A DNA stretch of 64,000 bases from an uncultured Lachnospiraceae bacterium (GTDB lineage: Bacteria; Bacillota; Clostridia; Lachnospirales; Lachnospiraceae): the NCBI GenBank assembly GCA_947650155.1, contig CANSUS010000001.1:62001-126000 (forward strand). Reading direction: 5' to 3'. Both the position numbers and the translations under genes were made by a program. The notes under the pieces are model-generated. The model saw only the letters and a list, made by a program, of their open reading frames with translations. It searched no databases and had not been told where the DNA came from. Positions 25,614-33,847 of this stretch are shown piece after piece. The first letter of the stretch is position 1. The number at the start of each line of letters is the position of its first letter.

Positions 25614-26837
25614 ATGAAAAAAGTACTGCTTATTATAGCACTGCCATTAATCTTTGCTTTGCTCCCGGTTTTCATTATTCCGTTATTTTTTGCCAATACC
25701 GGCGGGACAAACGTACCGCTTACCGTAACTGCTACTCCCGATAAAGCGTGGAGTTATCAGTATATCGGGTCAGAGCTTGGCATCCCGTGGGATATTACTA
25801 TGCTGTGTGACGCCATCCGGGAAAAGTCGGAAGGAAACGACAGTATCGAAGAGGAAAATCCTCTGATAACTGCCTTGGAATTTTGTATTTTACAGGAAGA
25901 TCTGTATACTTTGCAGCCCATTTATGATGCCGGCAATAACATAATCGGCCAGGACTGGCAGTTATCGGAAACAGTGCTGTATACCGGATGTGATGAAATA
26001 CTTGCCTATATCGAACGCAGCCGGGATTCTCTTGATTATAAAGATGCAACGGATATTGTAGTGGCAATCCATGAGGAAGCAGAATGGAAATGCACTGACG
26101 AAGTAATCTGTGATGCGACCCTGCTAAGCAATTTGGATTATCTTTATGTATTACAGAACCTGATCGGACTGGATGAAAATACTGCCAACGGCGTTATCGA
26201 ACTTTATGAGGGCTTATACCTGCCGGAATTATATGGTTATCTTCCACCTCCGGAAGAATTTGAAGAAATTACAGTACCATCAATTACCGGCAGTGTTACC
26301 CGCGCGGATCTGGCAAGGGTTGCCGTCTCGCTTATGAACTGGGAATATCTCTTAGGCGCAAAAAGTCCTCATATCGGCACTCCCGTAGGGCCGCTTGATT
26401 GTTCCGGGTATGTAGACTGGGTATACATACAATGTTTTGGGGTTGGTGTAAGCGCCGGCGGGCGGGTTCCGGCAGGTGTTGCGGTATCCGGTACTGCAAT
26501 CCAATATTACGCTTCCGATCCCATATCAGGAAGTGAATTAAAGATTGGCGATCTTGGATTTTTAAAAGAACCACGAAATGTAAAACCCGGCGAATACAAC
26601 CATGTCGGAATTTACATAGGTGAAATAGGCGGAAAACGTGCCTGGATTCATTGTGCCGGAAAATCTTATGGCTATGCGGAACGTCCTAACGGCCGTGTTG
26701 GCATTTCACTTAGTTCCGGCACAAATAATTATAATCCGGTCACCGGCACTACTTTTGAACCGGAAATGAAAGGATGTAACTTTAAATATTTTAGACGACC
26801 GCGGTTTCTATTCGCGGATGAGGAGGGATTTACTTGA
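25614..26837 (+). CDS. tcpG: TcpG-like NlpC/P60 cell-wall hydrolase
   Basis: A 407-aa secreted or membrane-anchored enzyme that would open peptidoglycan for the transfer machine. It has an N-terminal membrane anchor (KKVLLIIALPLIFALLPVF). The C-terminal NlpC/P60 domain has the catalytic Cys in LDCSGYVDWV and His in YNHVGIYIG; WIHCAGKSYG follows. No lysozyme-type SLT domain is evident. An overlapping 68-aa frame begins at 25538 but lacks a good Shine-Dalgarno and is probably not a gene. The gene overlaps tcpH by 4 nt. Confidence 0.88.
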   Translation: MKKVLLIIALPLIFALLPVFIIPLFFANTGGTNVPLTVTATPDKAWSYQYIGSELGIPWDITMLCDAIREKSEGNDSIEEENPLITALEFCILQEDLYTLQPIYDAGNNIIGQDWQLSETVLYTGCDEILAYIERSRDSLDYKDATDIVVAIHEEAEWKCTDEVICDATLLSNLDYLYVLQNLIGLDENTANGVIELYEGLYLPELYGYLPPPEEFEEITVPSITGSVTRADLARVAVSLMNWEYLLGAKSPHIGTPVGPLDCSGYVDWVYIQCFGVGVSAGGRVPAGVAVSGTAIQYYASDPISGSELKIGDLGFLKEPRNVKPGEYNHVGIYIGEIGGKRAWIHCAGKSYGYAERPNGRVGISLSSGTNNYNPVTGTTFEPEMKGCNFKYFRRPRFLFADEEGFT

Positions 26838-29044
26838 AACGATTTTGTAAGTATTTTTTAATACTTTGCTTGATTTTCTGTTGTTCACTGATTCCGGCTG
26901 CAACGGCAGAAGCCTCCGGCATAAAGCAGATTGAAGATCTAAACAGTCATGCGGATGGTCCCGCAAAATTTATGCAGGATAGCTATCGTGATAATTATTC
27001 TCTTGATGTAGATAAAGTAGGATTACTGGACGGCTTATTTGAAGTGTTTAATGGTCTTGCTAATGTTATTTTTTCAATGGTTAAATCCATTGCCTATGCT
27101 GCAATCAACTTTTTTTATCGTTCATTAACGTTTGATATTACGCACTATTTTTCGGATATTATTAATACCATGCAGGCTTTTCTTAAAAACAGTGTATTTG
27201 AACCATTACTTCTCTTAGCGCTCTTTTTTTCTGCCGTTACAGTTTTAAAGAGATTTTTACAGCAGAACATGGTTGGAATCCTCACAGAATTTTGCAAAGT
27301 AATTATTTTAATACTGATTTCCATATTCTTAGTAAATGATTCTTCTACTGTATTAAAATACTCTTCAAATATTACTAAATCTGTAAGTCTTTCAGCATTT
27401 ACAGGTGTGAACTCTTTAGCAAATGACGCGGAAGCAACCTTAAAGGATTATGCCATCGATGCTGCAGGTATTTTGTGGCAGAACATGGTACATGAGCCCT
27501 GGAAATCTCTGGAATTTGGCGGTGTTGACCTTGGTGAAGATGAAGATAAAATGGCTGAAAAGTTTCTGTCTACTCTGCCCGGATCAGAAGAAAGGGAAAA
27601 TCTCGTTGCACAGTATGCCGAAACTCAGGCATTTGCAAAAGGACGCGTTTTCCCCAAAATTGGAAACAGCTTAATCTATTTGATTGTTATTATGATTAAA
27701 AGTATACTGTATATTGCCGTAGCGGGTATTATGTTCACTTATCAAATATTTTCTATCTTTTACTTATTGATAGCTCCTCTTATATTGATCCTTGCCTTTT
27801 TCCCGAGTTATCAAAGTATTGTTAACGTATGGTTTAAAAAATTTATAGAAGTACAGGTATGTATTTTTATTATTACTTTGGCACTCGGTCTTATTGTAAA
27901 ACTTGACAGCATTATTTTTAATGCTACTGGAGATCTAGGCTGGTTTATGGCTTTAATCTTCCAGATCGTAACAATTTTCTTTCTTTACAAGGAACGGGAT
28001 AAGATCATCCATGCATTCAGCAATGTACAAAAAGCCATTGAAGTTCCGGCATATGCTAATGCCATGCTCCGTAACAGATTGAATGCCCAGAATCTTCCCA
28101 AAACGGTAAATCAGATTAAAAATATCCCGAGCGCTGCAAAGGGAACTGCAAATGACGCAAAGAATGCCGCTGCACATACTAAAGACGCTATCACAAGCGT
28201 TGCAACGAGAGTATCTCTCGGTATGCATGGAATGGGATGGACGAAAGCCGGTATGGAAAAACGTGCAGAAGAAGCTTCCGCACATGATACCATGCAGAAA
28301 ATGACTCTGCAGCATGCACGTCCTGATCTGTATAAATCTATGCAAAAGCAGGAACAGGAAAATGAGCGCAGAAAAGATTATGGTTCCATCCGACTCAGAA
28401 TGGTGGCAGCAAATCAAACGCTGGATGAAATGCGGGCATATGAAAAAGAAAAAGCCCGGACTGAAAGGAAAAATGCAGCTGCCTCAGAAAACTACTCAAA
28501 TATTATAAAATTTGAAGACAGACCAAGGCTTCGGACACCGGTAGTCGCGCCTAAAACAGTTCAGGCTGCCACTACAGAGGAAGCACACGTTGATATGCGA
28601 ACGGATGACAATAAAACGATTACTTCATCTTCTTTTGAACGTCCAACGCTTGACAGAGGTAAAAACATGTCTGTTGCAAGCTCCCAGAATGCCTCTATTT
28701 CGTCTTTAAATGCAAATATGCCCAATTTATCGTCTAACAATATTTCCGTTCAAAATCAGGGCATTCAGGGCGGCAAAGATGCTGCTACAAAGCAGAGTAC
28801 GCCAGCCTATTCTCATACACAGGCACAAGCAGCTGCAAGCAGCGCCAGACAAACCGTTAAACAACAACATACCCCCAGAGCTTCGGGATCTTTTACAGCC
28901 ATTGAAACCAATGCCCCTGTGAATACTAAAAATAAAAAGGCAGAACGGCCTAAATTGAATACAGGACAATATAAGGAGGAGGTATCTGCACCCAAGCGGA
29001 AGTCAACGGCGCCTAAAATTTTCAGCGCTAAAAAAGTGAAATAG
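26834..29044 (+). CDS. tcpH: TcpH / VirB6-like mating channel membrane protein
   Basis: A 736-aa protein with a signal peptide (LILCLIFCCSLIPAATAEAS) and about seven membrane helices between residues 75 and 390, then a long hydrophilic, Ala/Lys/Gln-rich cytoplasmic tail. It fits the CD3337/EF1877 mobilome membrane-protein family and TcpH of pCW3, the core channel protein. It is the last gene of the transfer operon and is followed by a terminator. Confidence 0.85.
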   Translation: MKRFCKYFLILCLIFCCSLIPAATAEASGIKQIEDLNSHADGPAKFMQDSYRDNYSLDVDKVGLLDGLFEVFNGLANVIFSMVKSIAYAAINFFYRSLTFDITHYFSDIINTMQAFLKNSVFEPLLLLALFFSAVTVLKRFLQQNMVGILTEFCKVIILILISIFLVNDSSTVLKYSSNITKSVSLSAFTGVNSLANDAEATLKDYAIDAAGILWQNMVHEPWKSLEFGGVDLGEDEDKMAEKFLSTLPGSEERENLVAQYAETQAFAKGRVFPKIGNSLIYLIVIMIKSILYIAVAGIMFTYQIFSIFYLLIAPLILILAFFPSYQSIVNVWFKKFIEVQVCIFIITLALGLIVKLDSIIFNATGDLGWFMALIFQIVTIFFLYKERDKIIHAFSNVQKAIEVPAYANAMLRNRLNAQNLPKTVNQIKNIPSAAKGTANDAKNAAAHTKDAITSVATRVSLGMHGMGWTKAGMEKRAEEASAHDTMQKMTLQHARPDLYKSMQKQEQENERRKDYGSIRLRMVAANQTLDEMRAYEKEKARTERKNAAASENYSNIIKFEDRPRLRTPVVAPKTVQAATTEEAHVDMRTDDNKTITSSSFERPTLDRGKNMSVASSQNASISSLNANMPNLSSNNISVQNQGIQGGKDAATKQSTPAYSHTQAQAAASSARQTVKQQHTPRASGSFTAIETNAPVNTKNKKAERPKLNTGQYKEEVSAPKRKSTAPKIFSAKKVK

Positions 29045-29045
29045 A

Positions 29046-29080
29046 AAAAACCTCTGAGTTTGATCGGCTCAGGGGTTTTT
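29046..29080 (+). terminator. Terminator of the transfer operon
   Basis: The stem AAAAACCTCTGAG / CTCAGGGGTTTTT with a 9-nt loop and T-tract begins 2 nt after the tcpH stop codon. The symmetrical A and T tracts allow function in both directions. Confidence 0.9.
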
Positions 29081-29324
29081 CATTGTTTCAACATAGGCAG
29101 ATAAGCATCAATATTATTCCATAAACGTATAAATTGATAATCATCAAAAAAAAAATGAATCCCTTTTATTTCTCTGTCTTTTGCCTTTCCAGCATAGCAT
29201 AATTAAATCCGATCCATTCGCAATTATCATATTTTTGTGGCTGTATTTGTGGTATTTCATATATTCCGATTCCTGTAAAACGATACTTTTGTATATTTTC
29301 ATAATTGCGCTGTTTTTTATACAT
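29080..29324 (-). pseudogene. DUF4417 remnant with a frameshift
   Basis: The minus-strand frame from ATG 29324 gives MYKKQRNYENIQKYRFTGIG ... FNYAMLERQ and ends early at a TAA. A one-base shift continues as EIKGIHFFFDDYQFIRLWNN and DAYLPMLKQ, then a stop. Both halves look like the N-terminal part of DUF4417 proteins (FNYA..., GVHFFIDDYQFER...). The C-terminal half of the family is absent. It is therefore a broken and truncated copy of an accessory gene, between the terminator and the surface-protein operon. Confidence 0.6.
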
Positions 29325-29359
29325 TTCATTTATCCTTTTATTGTCTTTATCATATTAAT

Positions 29360-30589
29360 CTATTCCCGGTAGATCAAATTTCCTTTGTAATATACTTTTT
29401 TTACTTTTATACCATTGTAGTAAACATTCAAACTTTCTACACCGTCATAGTAAAGATTATACAAAGTAATCAGTTTTACGCTGCATTTTCCATCACCGGC
29501 ATTAACACCTTCCTCACTTACTGCCATGCTGCAATTAGCATTATTAAAATAGTTCGTTCCGCCTGTTGATTGTTTTACATTGTATTCATTATATGCTGTC
29601 GTACAGGATAAATGATAGCCGGTAAGCTCACCCTCTCCTCTTCCGCATCCCAAGCCATATGATATTACAGTAGATGGATCTAAACCGCATATCAAGTCAG
29701 TTCTTTCGCCTCCCTGCTGGCAGTGTTTGCCGGAATCTCCGGTACCGCTACTTGTCATCCGGGCGCCGCACAGGTCACAGGTAAAAACATACGCTGGCTG
29801 CGCTCCGGGAACGCTGCTTCCAGCTTCTACACCGGAAAATTTCCAGTATCCTTCTACAATTGGCGTATGATTATAACAATTATCTGTATGTTCTCCATGC
29901 AGGTTAGGAATCGTATAACATCCGCCACCACTAATTTCGCTTCCGCTATGGTAGTGATAATCCGGGCTGTAGCAGCTTCCGCCATACAAATTATTTCCCT
30001 GATGTGTGTGAGGTACAATATGTTCTGTCCCTGCACTGCCGCCTTGATAACCACCGCCGCCACCAGCGCCCTCTGGTGAATCTTCTCCTTTTTCGGAAGT
30101 TGTTCCTGTTCCCGGAAGGTTTGCACCGCCTTTTCCACCCGGATAGATATTGTTTGCGCCTCCTCCACCACCGGCGATCAAAATTCTATGATCCAATTCT
30201 GTTCCATTTATTCTTATATCTGTTGCTCCGCCGCCGGATGATACTGTTCCACTGCCTCCCCCATTATATCCATCCTGACCGCCTACATAAATTAATATTT
30301 TTTCATTTCTTTTAAGTGCTATTGTTGCTGTTATTTTCCCGCCTTTTCCACCTTCCTTGCTTCCTGTGCTGCTTCCCTGCGCACCATACAGCTCAAATTG
30401 ATATACTCCTGAATAAGGCGCTGTAAAAACCTGTTCGTTTCCCGTATAGTGAAAAGACCAGTTCCACTCTTTTTCCGGTTCCGTAACTTCTTCCGCATTT
30501 GCTTTTAACGACAAACAGGAAAATTCCGACATTATCATCACTATTCCTAACATTACAACAAAAACTCTGCTCTCTGTTAATTTTCTCAT
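29360..30589 (-). CDS. Secreted glycine-rich protein
   Basis: A 409-aa exported protein. A signal peptide (about residues 1-32) is followed by a domain with the pattern WSFHYTGNEQVFTAPYSGVY, FELYGAQGS and repeated GGKGG, GGGGGA motifs, matching the glycine-rich domain family (Gly_rich, PF12810) seen in large adhesin-like proteins. A Cys/His-containing middle part (CDLCGARM and several TDNC-type pairs) could bind metal or form disulfides. The C-terminus has repeated YYNGIKVKKVYYKGN-type motifs. It is the last gene of the three-gene surface operon controlled by box copy 3. Confidence 0.85.
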   Translation of the reverse strand: MRKLTESRVFVVMLGIVMIMSEFSCLSLKANAEEVTEPEKEWNWSFHYTGNEQVFTAPYSGVYQFELYGAQGSSTGSKEGGKGGKITATIALKRNEKILIYVGGQDGYNGGGSGTVSSGGGATDIRINGTELDHRILIAGGGGGANNIYPGGKGGANLPGTGTTSEKGEDSPEGAGGGGGYQGGSAGTEHIVPHTHQGNNLYGGSCYSPDYHYHSGSEISGGGCYTIPNLHGEHTDNCYNHTPIVEGYWKFSGVEAGSSVPGAQPAYVFTCDLCGARMTSSGTGDSGKHCQQGGERTDLICGLDPSTVISYGLGCGRGEGELTGYHLSCTTAYNEYNVKQSTGGTNYFNNANCSMAVSEEGVNAGDGKCSVKLITLYNLYYDGVESLNVYYNGIKVKKVYYKGNLIYRE

Positions 30590-30622
30590 ATCCTGTTTCC
30601 TTTCATTTCCATGTAATTCATA

Positions 30623-31501
30623 TCATTCGTTACGTTCGATTGGTATAAGATACAATGTCTGTGTATCAGGGTCCCATAATTCTACGGCTACATTTCCATC
30701 CAGTCCCTGTAAGCTTGCAAGCCACTCTTCTTCCGTTCCGCTAAAGCCGTTTTCAACAGCAACTTCATAAGCAGATTTACCGCTTTCCCCGTCGATTCCT
30801 CTAAGCCATTCTTCTTCTGTTCCTTTAAAACCATTGTCAACAGCTATCTCATAAGCGGATCTTCCGTCGCTTCCCTTTTCACCGTCTCTGCCATTTTGCC
30901 CATCTTTACCATCCCTGCCGTCTTTACCGTCTCTGCCATTCTGCCCATCTCTGCCGTTTTCACCATCTTCTCCGTCCTGCCCGTCTTTACCGTCCTGGCC
31001 ATCTTCCACCTGGCGTATCATAGACTGCAGCCTGTCTAAGTTTCTTTCTAATTCATCCGCGGAATAATTCCAGTTGTTTAATAACTCATAAAATTCTTCT
31101 CTTGTACCTGTAAATCCATTTTCTACAGCAACGGCATACAGATCTGTATTATCGCCTTCATTTTGTTCAATACGTTCTTCTACTATGCTTTCCTGCCCAT
31201 TTCCGCTTACGCTGCTGATCTGCCCGGAACTTGTCTTAAGAACACGGTTAGAACTTCCTCCATCTCTATAAATTACTTTCGTAGTTTCTTTTTTTATTAT
31301 ACTTCCGGCTAACAGAAATATAATAAGCAGGCCAATAGCCCCCATCATGCTGTAAACAATCAAATTTTTCTTTTTTTCTCTTGCTTCCAGTTCCGCTTCT
31401 TCAGCATCCTGATCTAACTCTGTTTCTTCTTCATCATTCTGTTGCTGGTACTGTTTGTACAAGATTGTTTTTTCGTTTTCCTCGTTCTTTACTTTTTTCA
31501 T
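30623..31501 (-). CDS. Membrane-anchored collagen-like protein
   Basis: A 292-aa protein. An acidic cytoplasmic N-terminus precedes one membrane helix (about 46-69). Outside, about 15 Gly-X-Y triplets, mostly GxDG/GRDG, run from residue 168 to 213. Three copies of a module with pattern AVENGFxGTxxEWL (121-141, 216-238, 244-264) flank the collagen part. Such proteins trimerise into rods. The start overlaps the 3' end of the ATPase gene by 68 nt but has an excellent Shine-Dalgarno (GGAGGGAAC). Likely role: a surface appendage or adhesin that aids mating or colonisation. Confidence 0.85.
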   Translation of the reverse strand: MKKVKNEENEKTILYKQYQQQNDEEETELDQDAEEAELEAREKKKNLIVYSMMGAIGLLIIFLLAGSIIKKETTKVIYRDGGSSNRVLKTSSGQISSVSGNGQESIVEERIEQNEGDNTDLYAVAVENGFTGTREEFYELLNNWNYSADELERNLDRLQSMIRQVEDGQDGKDGQDGEDGENGRDGQNGRDGKDGRDGKDGQNGRDGEKGSDGRSAYEIAVDNGFKGTEEEWLRGIDGESGKSAYEVAVENGFSGTEEEWLASLQGLDGNVAVELWDPDTQTLYLIPIERNE

Positions 31502-32369
31502 TTTGTTCCCTCCTGAATAATGATTTTGCTGTTTTTCTGGGCTTTTCCATAACAGTTGCTATTTCATCTCCTTCATGCTCTATATATTCTTTCAGCACTT
31601 CTTCAATATGTTCATCCATTTCTTTAAAAGGATCTTCTATAAAAGATGTAAAAAGCACCTGTCCCAGATTTCCCATTCCGGCGGCTATGGCTTCTTTCCC
31701 ATTCTCTGGTACAAAATTAAAAATAAAATATGTCTGTAAAAGAATTTTTTTATTAATTTCATGGAAAATGGGAAATAATCCTTCTAATTCCCACGGCTTT
31801 CCGCCCGAAACCATAAATTTCAGATCACTTCTTGAAAATAGAGTTTTTTCTGCCGTATAATTCCCTAAATCCAGAACCAGAAAATCATATTTTCCTGATG
31901 CGGCGGCCTGATCCAGCTGTTGCAGCGTACATTCAGCATAATATTTTACATCTTTATAATAAAATTCCTCTTCAGACGTCTGATCAAAGTACCTTCCCAT
32001 TGCCGCAAGTTCTCCGCTTGTATTAAATTCCATTACAGCTGTCCGTTTTCCATTTCTTACAAGATAATTTGCAATCGAGACAGCACAATGTGTTGTTCCG
32101 ACCCGTTTTTTTGCCCCTGAAACGGCAATCAGCAGTGGTTCTTCCGGTAAGATTTCTTCCGGCTCCGATTTTGGATCAATACTTTCAGAATGTTCACTGT
32201 CCGTTTCCGTATCTGCTTGTTGATTTTTTTCTTCTTCACCTTCTCCTAATGGTGAATTAAATTTTAATAATTCACTTCTTATCTCTTTTAATGCTTTTTC
32301 TCGCTCATTTTCCTGCTTTGCGAGAAGTTCATTAATTTTTTTAAGTGCTTCTTCCATAGAATCATTCAA
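31434..32369 (-). CDS. MinD/ParA-like P-loop protein with altered Walker A
   Basis: A 311-aa protein. The N-terminal 70 residues are helical and acidic. A MinD/ParA-like fold follows: LIAVSGAKKRVGTTHCAVSI is the P-loop region, and FLVLDLGNYT is a Walker B-like strand. The usual GK[T/S] lysine is missing (VGTT). The start is a TTG with GGGAGG 7 nt upstream; ATG 32357 is the alternative. The gene leads the surface operon, so it may position or control secretion of the collagen-like and glycine-rich proteins. Confidence 0.75.
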   Translation of the reverse strand: MNDSMEEALKKINELLAKQENEREKALKEIRSELLKFNSPLGEGEEEKNQQADTETDSEHSESIDPKSEPEEILPEEPLLIAVSGAKKRVGTTHCAVSIANYLVRNGKRTAVMEFNTSGELAAMGRYFDQTSEEEFYYKDVKYYAECTLQQLDQAAASGKYDFLVLDLGNYTAEKTLFSRSDLKFMVSGGKPWELEGLFPIFHEINKKILLQTYFIFNFVPENGKEAIAAGMGNLGQVLFTSFIEDPFKEMDEHIEEVLKEYIEHEGDEIATVMEKPRKTAKSLFRREQNEKSKERGKRKNNLVQTVPATE

Positions 32370-32399
32370 GTGTATTCCTCCCTTTTTGTTTATTTTTGT

Positions 32400-32435
32400 G
32401 AATGTAGGATGGTTGAATCCGTGAACGTTGTCAAG
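32400..32435 (-). promoter_or_regulatory. 36-bp shared box, copy 3 (surface operon)
   Basis: The reverse complement is identical at all 36 positions to copy 2 at 17374-17409. It lies 30 nt upstream of the TTG start of the MinD-like gene. The transfer and surface operons therefore share one control sequence. Confidence 0.8.
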
Positions 32436-32899
32436 AAAAAATTACAAAACTTTTTTCAGATAACTTTCCGAAGCCACCTGTCAAATTTTAAAAAAATATC
32501 ATTTATTTTTGAGAAGTAATATCTATAACATAAAAAACAATATATATATTTAGAGTAAATATGCTGAAAATATCATTTCTCAAATTTTCTTGTAATTTCG
32601 GGCTTTCTAATGATTTCTGTCTGTACGGAATTTGAATTGTTTTTTTCAAAATGCTATAAAATTTGAATTATTTTTCTTTTTTATGCGCATAAAATTTGAA
32701 TCTTTTATCTTATGGTGTTATAAAATTTGAATCTTTTATCTTTTTTTCCACATAAAAAAGAGCAGGATTAAAAAAATTATTATCCGGCTCTTAAAGATTT
32801 TAGAAATTGATGAACTATTTTCTTCATTTTTCTTGCAAATAACTTTATTCCTTAACGCTAAGTAAACCAAACTAATTTAAAAGTTTGGCTAATCTATTT
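32436..32899. other. AT-rich non-coding region with iterons, candidate replication origin
   Basis: 464 nt without a gene, very AT-rich. It contains four spaced copies of an AAATTTGAAT-type repeat (listed separately) and long T/A runs. It lies directly downstream of the candidate initiator gene. This composition and layout are typical of iteron-type plasmid origins. No other gene or RNA is seen. Confidence 0.55.
32625..32740 (+). repeat. Iterons: four copies of ATAAAATTTGAAT-type repeat
   Basis: Copies begin in the same register at about 32625 (partial, AATTTGAAT), 32656, 32689 and 32720, a spacing of 31, 33 and 31 bp, about three helical turns. The last two share ATAAAATTTGAATCTTTTAT. They are candidate binding sites for the adjacent winged-helix protein. 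Confidence 0.7.
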
Positions 32900-33745
32900 T
32901 TAGATCTCCTGTAACAAAAGATGATGTATGTATCGTACTGTTATTTCTCTATTCCATTTATACTCTGATTTAACACCGGCGTTATGAAGCTGTAAGCAGC
33001 GTTTGGTTGCATTCGCTACATACTCTGCGCTTTTATCTTTCAATTGTTCTGCGTACTGCCCGATCAGCGCTACAATGCCATCAAAAACCTTACTGTCTCT
33101 CTTAATCCGATTTCTCCTGAACAATACTCTTGAACTATGCCAGGAGAACGCTTCTTTATCTGTCATGGAAACATTCTTTTTTGCTCGTTTTAATACTGTT
33201 ACCCATATTTTTCCTTCTTTCATTCCAATAGAGAAAAATTTTTTAAGATTTTTAAGGTATCCGCGTAAAACCCTTTTTGTAACGCCTAAACTATTTACAA
33301 ATTTTGCATAGAATTTGTCAACTCCTATACAATAAGATCTTTTTCCGCCACCAGATGCACGCATAATATGCATTGCCAGAAGTTTTTCCTGTGCCTTCAT
33401 CCTGAAAAATTCCTGATCACTAAATATATCATATCCCATGCTTATATAGCCTTCTTTGAGCGCATTTTCATAAGAAAAATCATTATTTAAGATTGTAATA
33501 TCCCAATCATCATAGTTTTTCTTTTTGTAACTTATAATACCTTTTTCGGAAAGCCCCCTCAAAACATCGTAAAAGGTCTGAAATGAGATTTTAACTGCTT
33601 CGCATATATCTTTGTAATATACACCTGTAATAGTTCCTTTATCGTCCTGAAAATGAGTCAGATATACTATGAAGTTCAATTCCGAGCTTGTCAAATTTGA
33701 CTGTATAATTTTTTCAAATGTAGCACTCTTTAATTTTTGCTGCAT
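32900..33745 (-). CDS. Winged-helix protein, candidate replication initiator
   Basis: A 281-aa basic protein. The N-terminal 80 residues form a winged-helix pattern (LTSSELNFIVYLTHF, then YYKDICEAVKISFQTFYDVL and EKGIISYKKKN). A second basic helical domain follows. I do not recognise a named Rep family. The neighbouring iterons, the partition genes on the same element and its place at the element end suggest a replication initiator; a transcription factor is the alternative. Start after AAGGGAAG. Confidence 0.6.
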   Translation of the reverse strand: MQQKLKSATFEKIIQSNLTSSELNFIVYLTHFQDDKGTITGVYYKDICEAVKISFQTFYDVLRGLSEKGIISYKKKNYDDWDITILNNDFSYENALKEGYISMGYDIFSDQEFFRMKAQEKLLAMHIMRASGGGKRSYCIGVDKFYAKFVNSLGVTKRVLRGYLKNLKKFFSIGMKEGKIWVTVLKRAKKNVSMTDKEAFSWHSSRVLFRRNRIKRDSKVFDGIVALIGQYAEQLKDKSAEYVANATKRCLQLHNAGVKSEYKWNREITVRYIHHLLLQEI

Positions 33746-33841
33746 ATCATATCTTCCCTTTTCTTTTATGATCTGATATGATACAGAAATAATATCCCTT
33801 GTTTACGGGGGTTATAGAGTAGTCTCTATATTACCGATATA

Positions 33842-33847
33842 GGCACC
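33842..33847. other. Right attachment core of element 1 (attR1)
   Basis: GGCACC, shared with 5738-5743. CotJC coding resumes at 33848. A perfect 7-4-7 dyad, TATAGAG / CTCTATA (33813-33830), lies just inside the element and may form part of the attP arm. Confidence 0.8.

Larger units (their letters stand above)
5738..33847. mobile_element. Element 1: 28.1-kb conjugative element inside cotJC
   Basis: The ends are set by the shared word GGCACC at 5738-5743 and 33842-33847 and by the break and exact resumption of cotJC coding on either side. It carries a serine recombinase at the left end, parAB, a pCW3-like tcp conjugation locus, a candidate replication initiator with iterons, regulators and surface proteins. 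No phage capsid, terminase or tail genes and no antibiotic-resistance genes are visible. The combination of partition, replication and transfer genes suggests a conjugative plasmid-like element able to exist as a circle. Excision would leave a perfect cotJC junction. Confidence 0.9.

Noticed and set aside
25538-25744. A 68-aa gene overlapping the start of tcpG
   Set aside because: The Shine-Dalgarno is 17 nt away, most of the frame overlaps tcpG in another phase and no motif is seen. It may at most be a leader peptide.
29144-29329. A 61-aa gene on the minus strand after tcpH
   Set aside because: It is in a different frame from the DUF4417 remnant that explains this stretch better, and it has no recognisable similarity.
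30890-31020. CRISPR-like or tandem-repeat array
   Set aside because: The repeated pattern is the Gly-X-Y coding of the collagen-like protein, without spacers of constant length. No CRISPR array occurs in the window.
5738-33847. Element 1 as a prophage
   Set aside because: No terminase, portal, capsid, tail or lysis genes are visible. The content is conjugation, partition and surface proteins.
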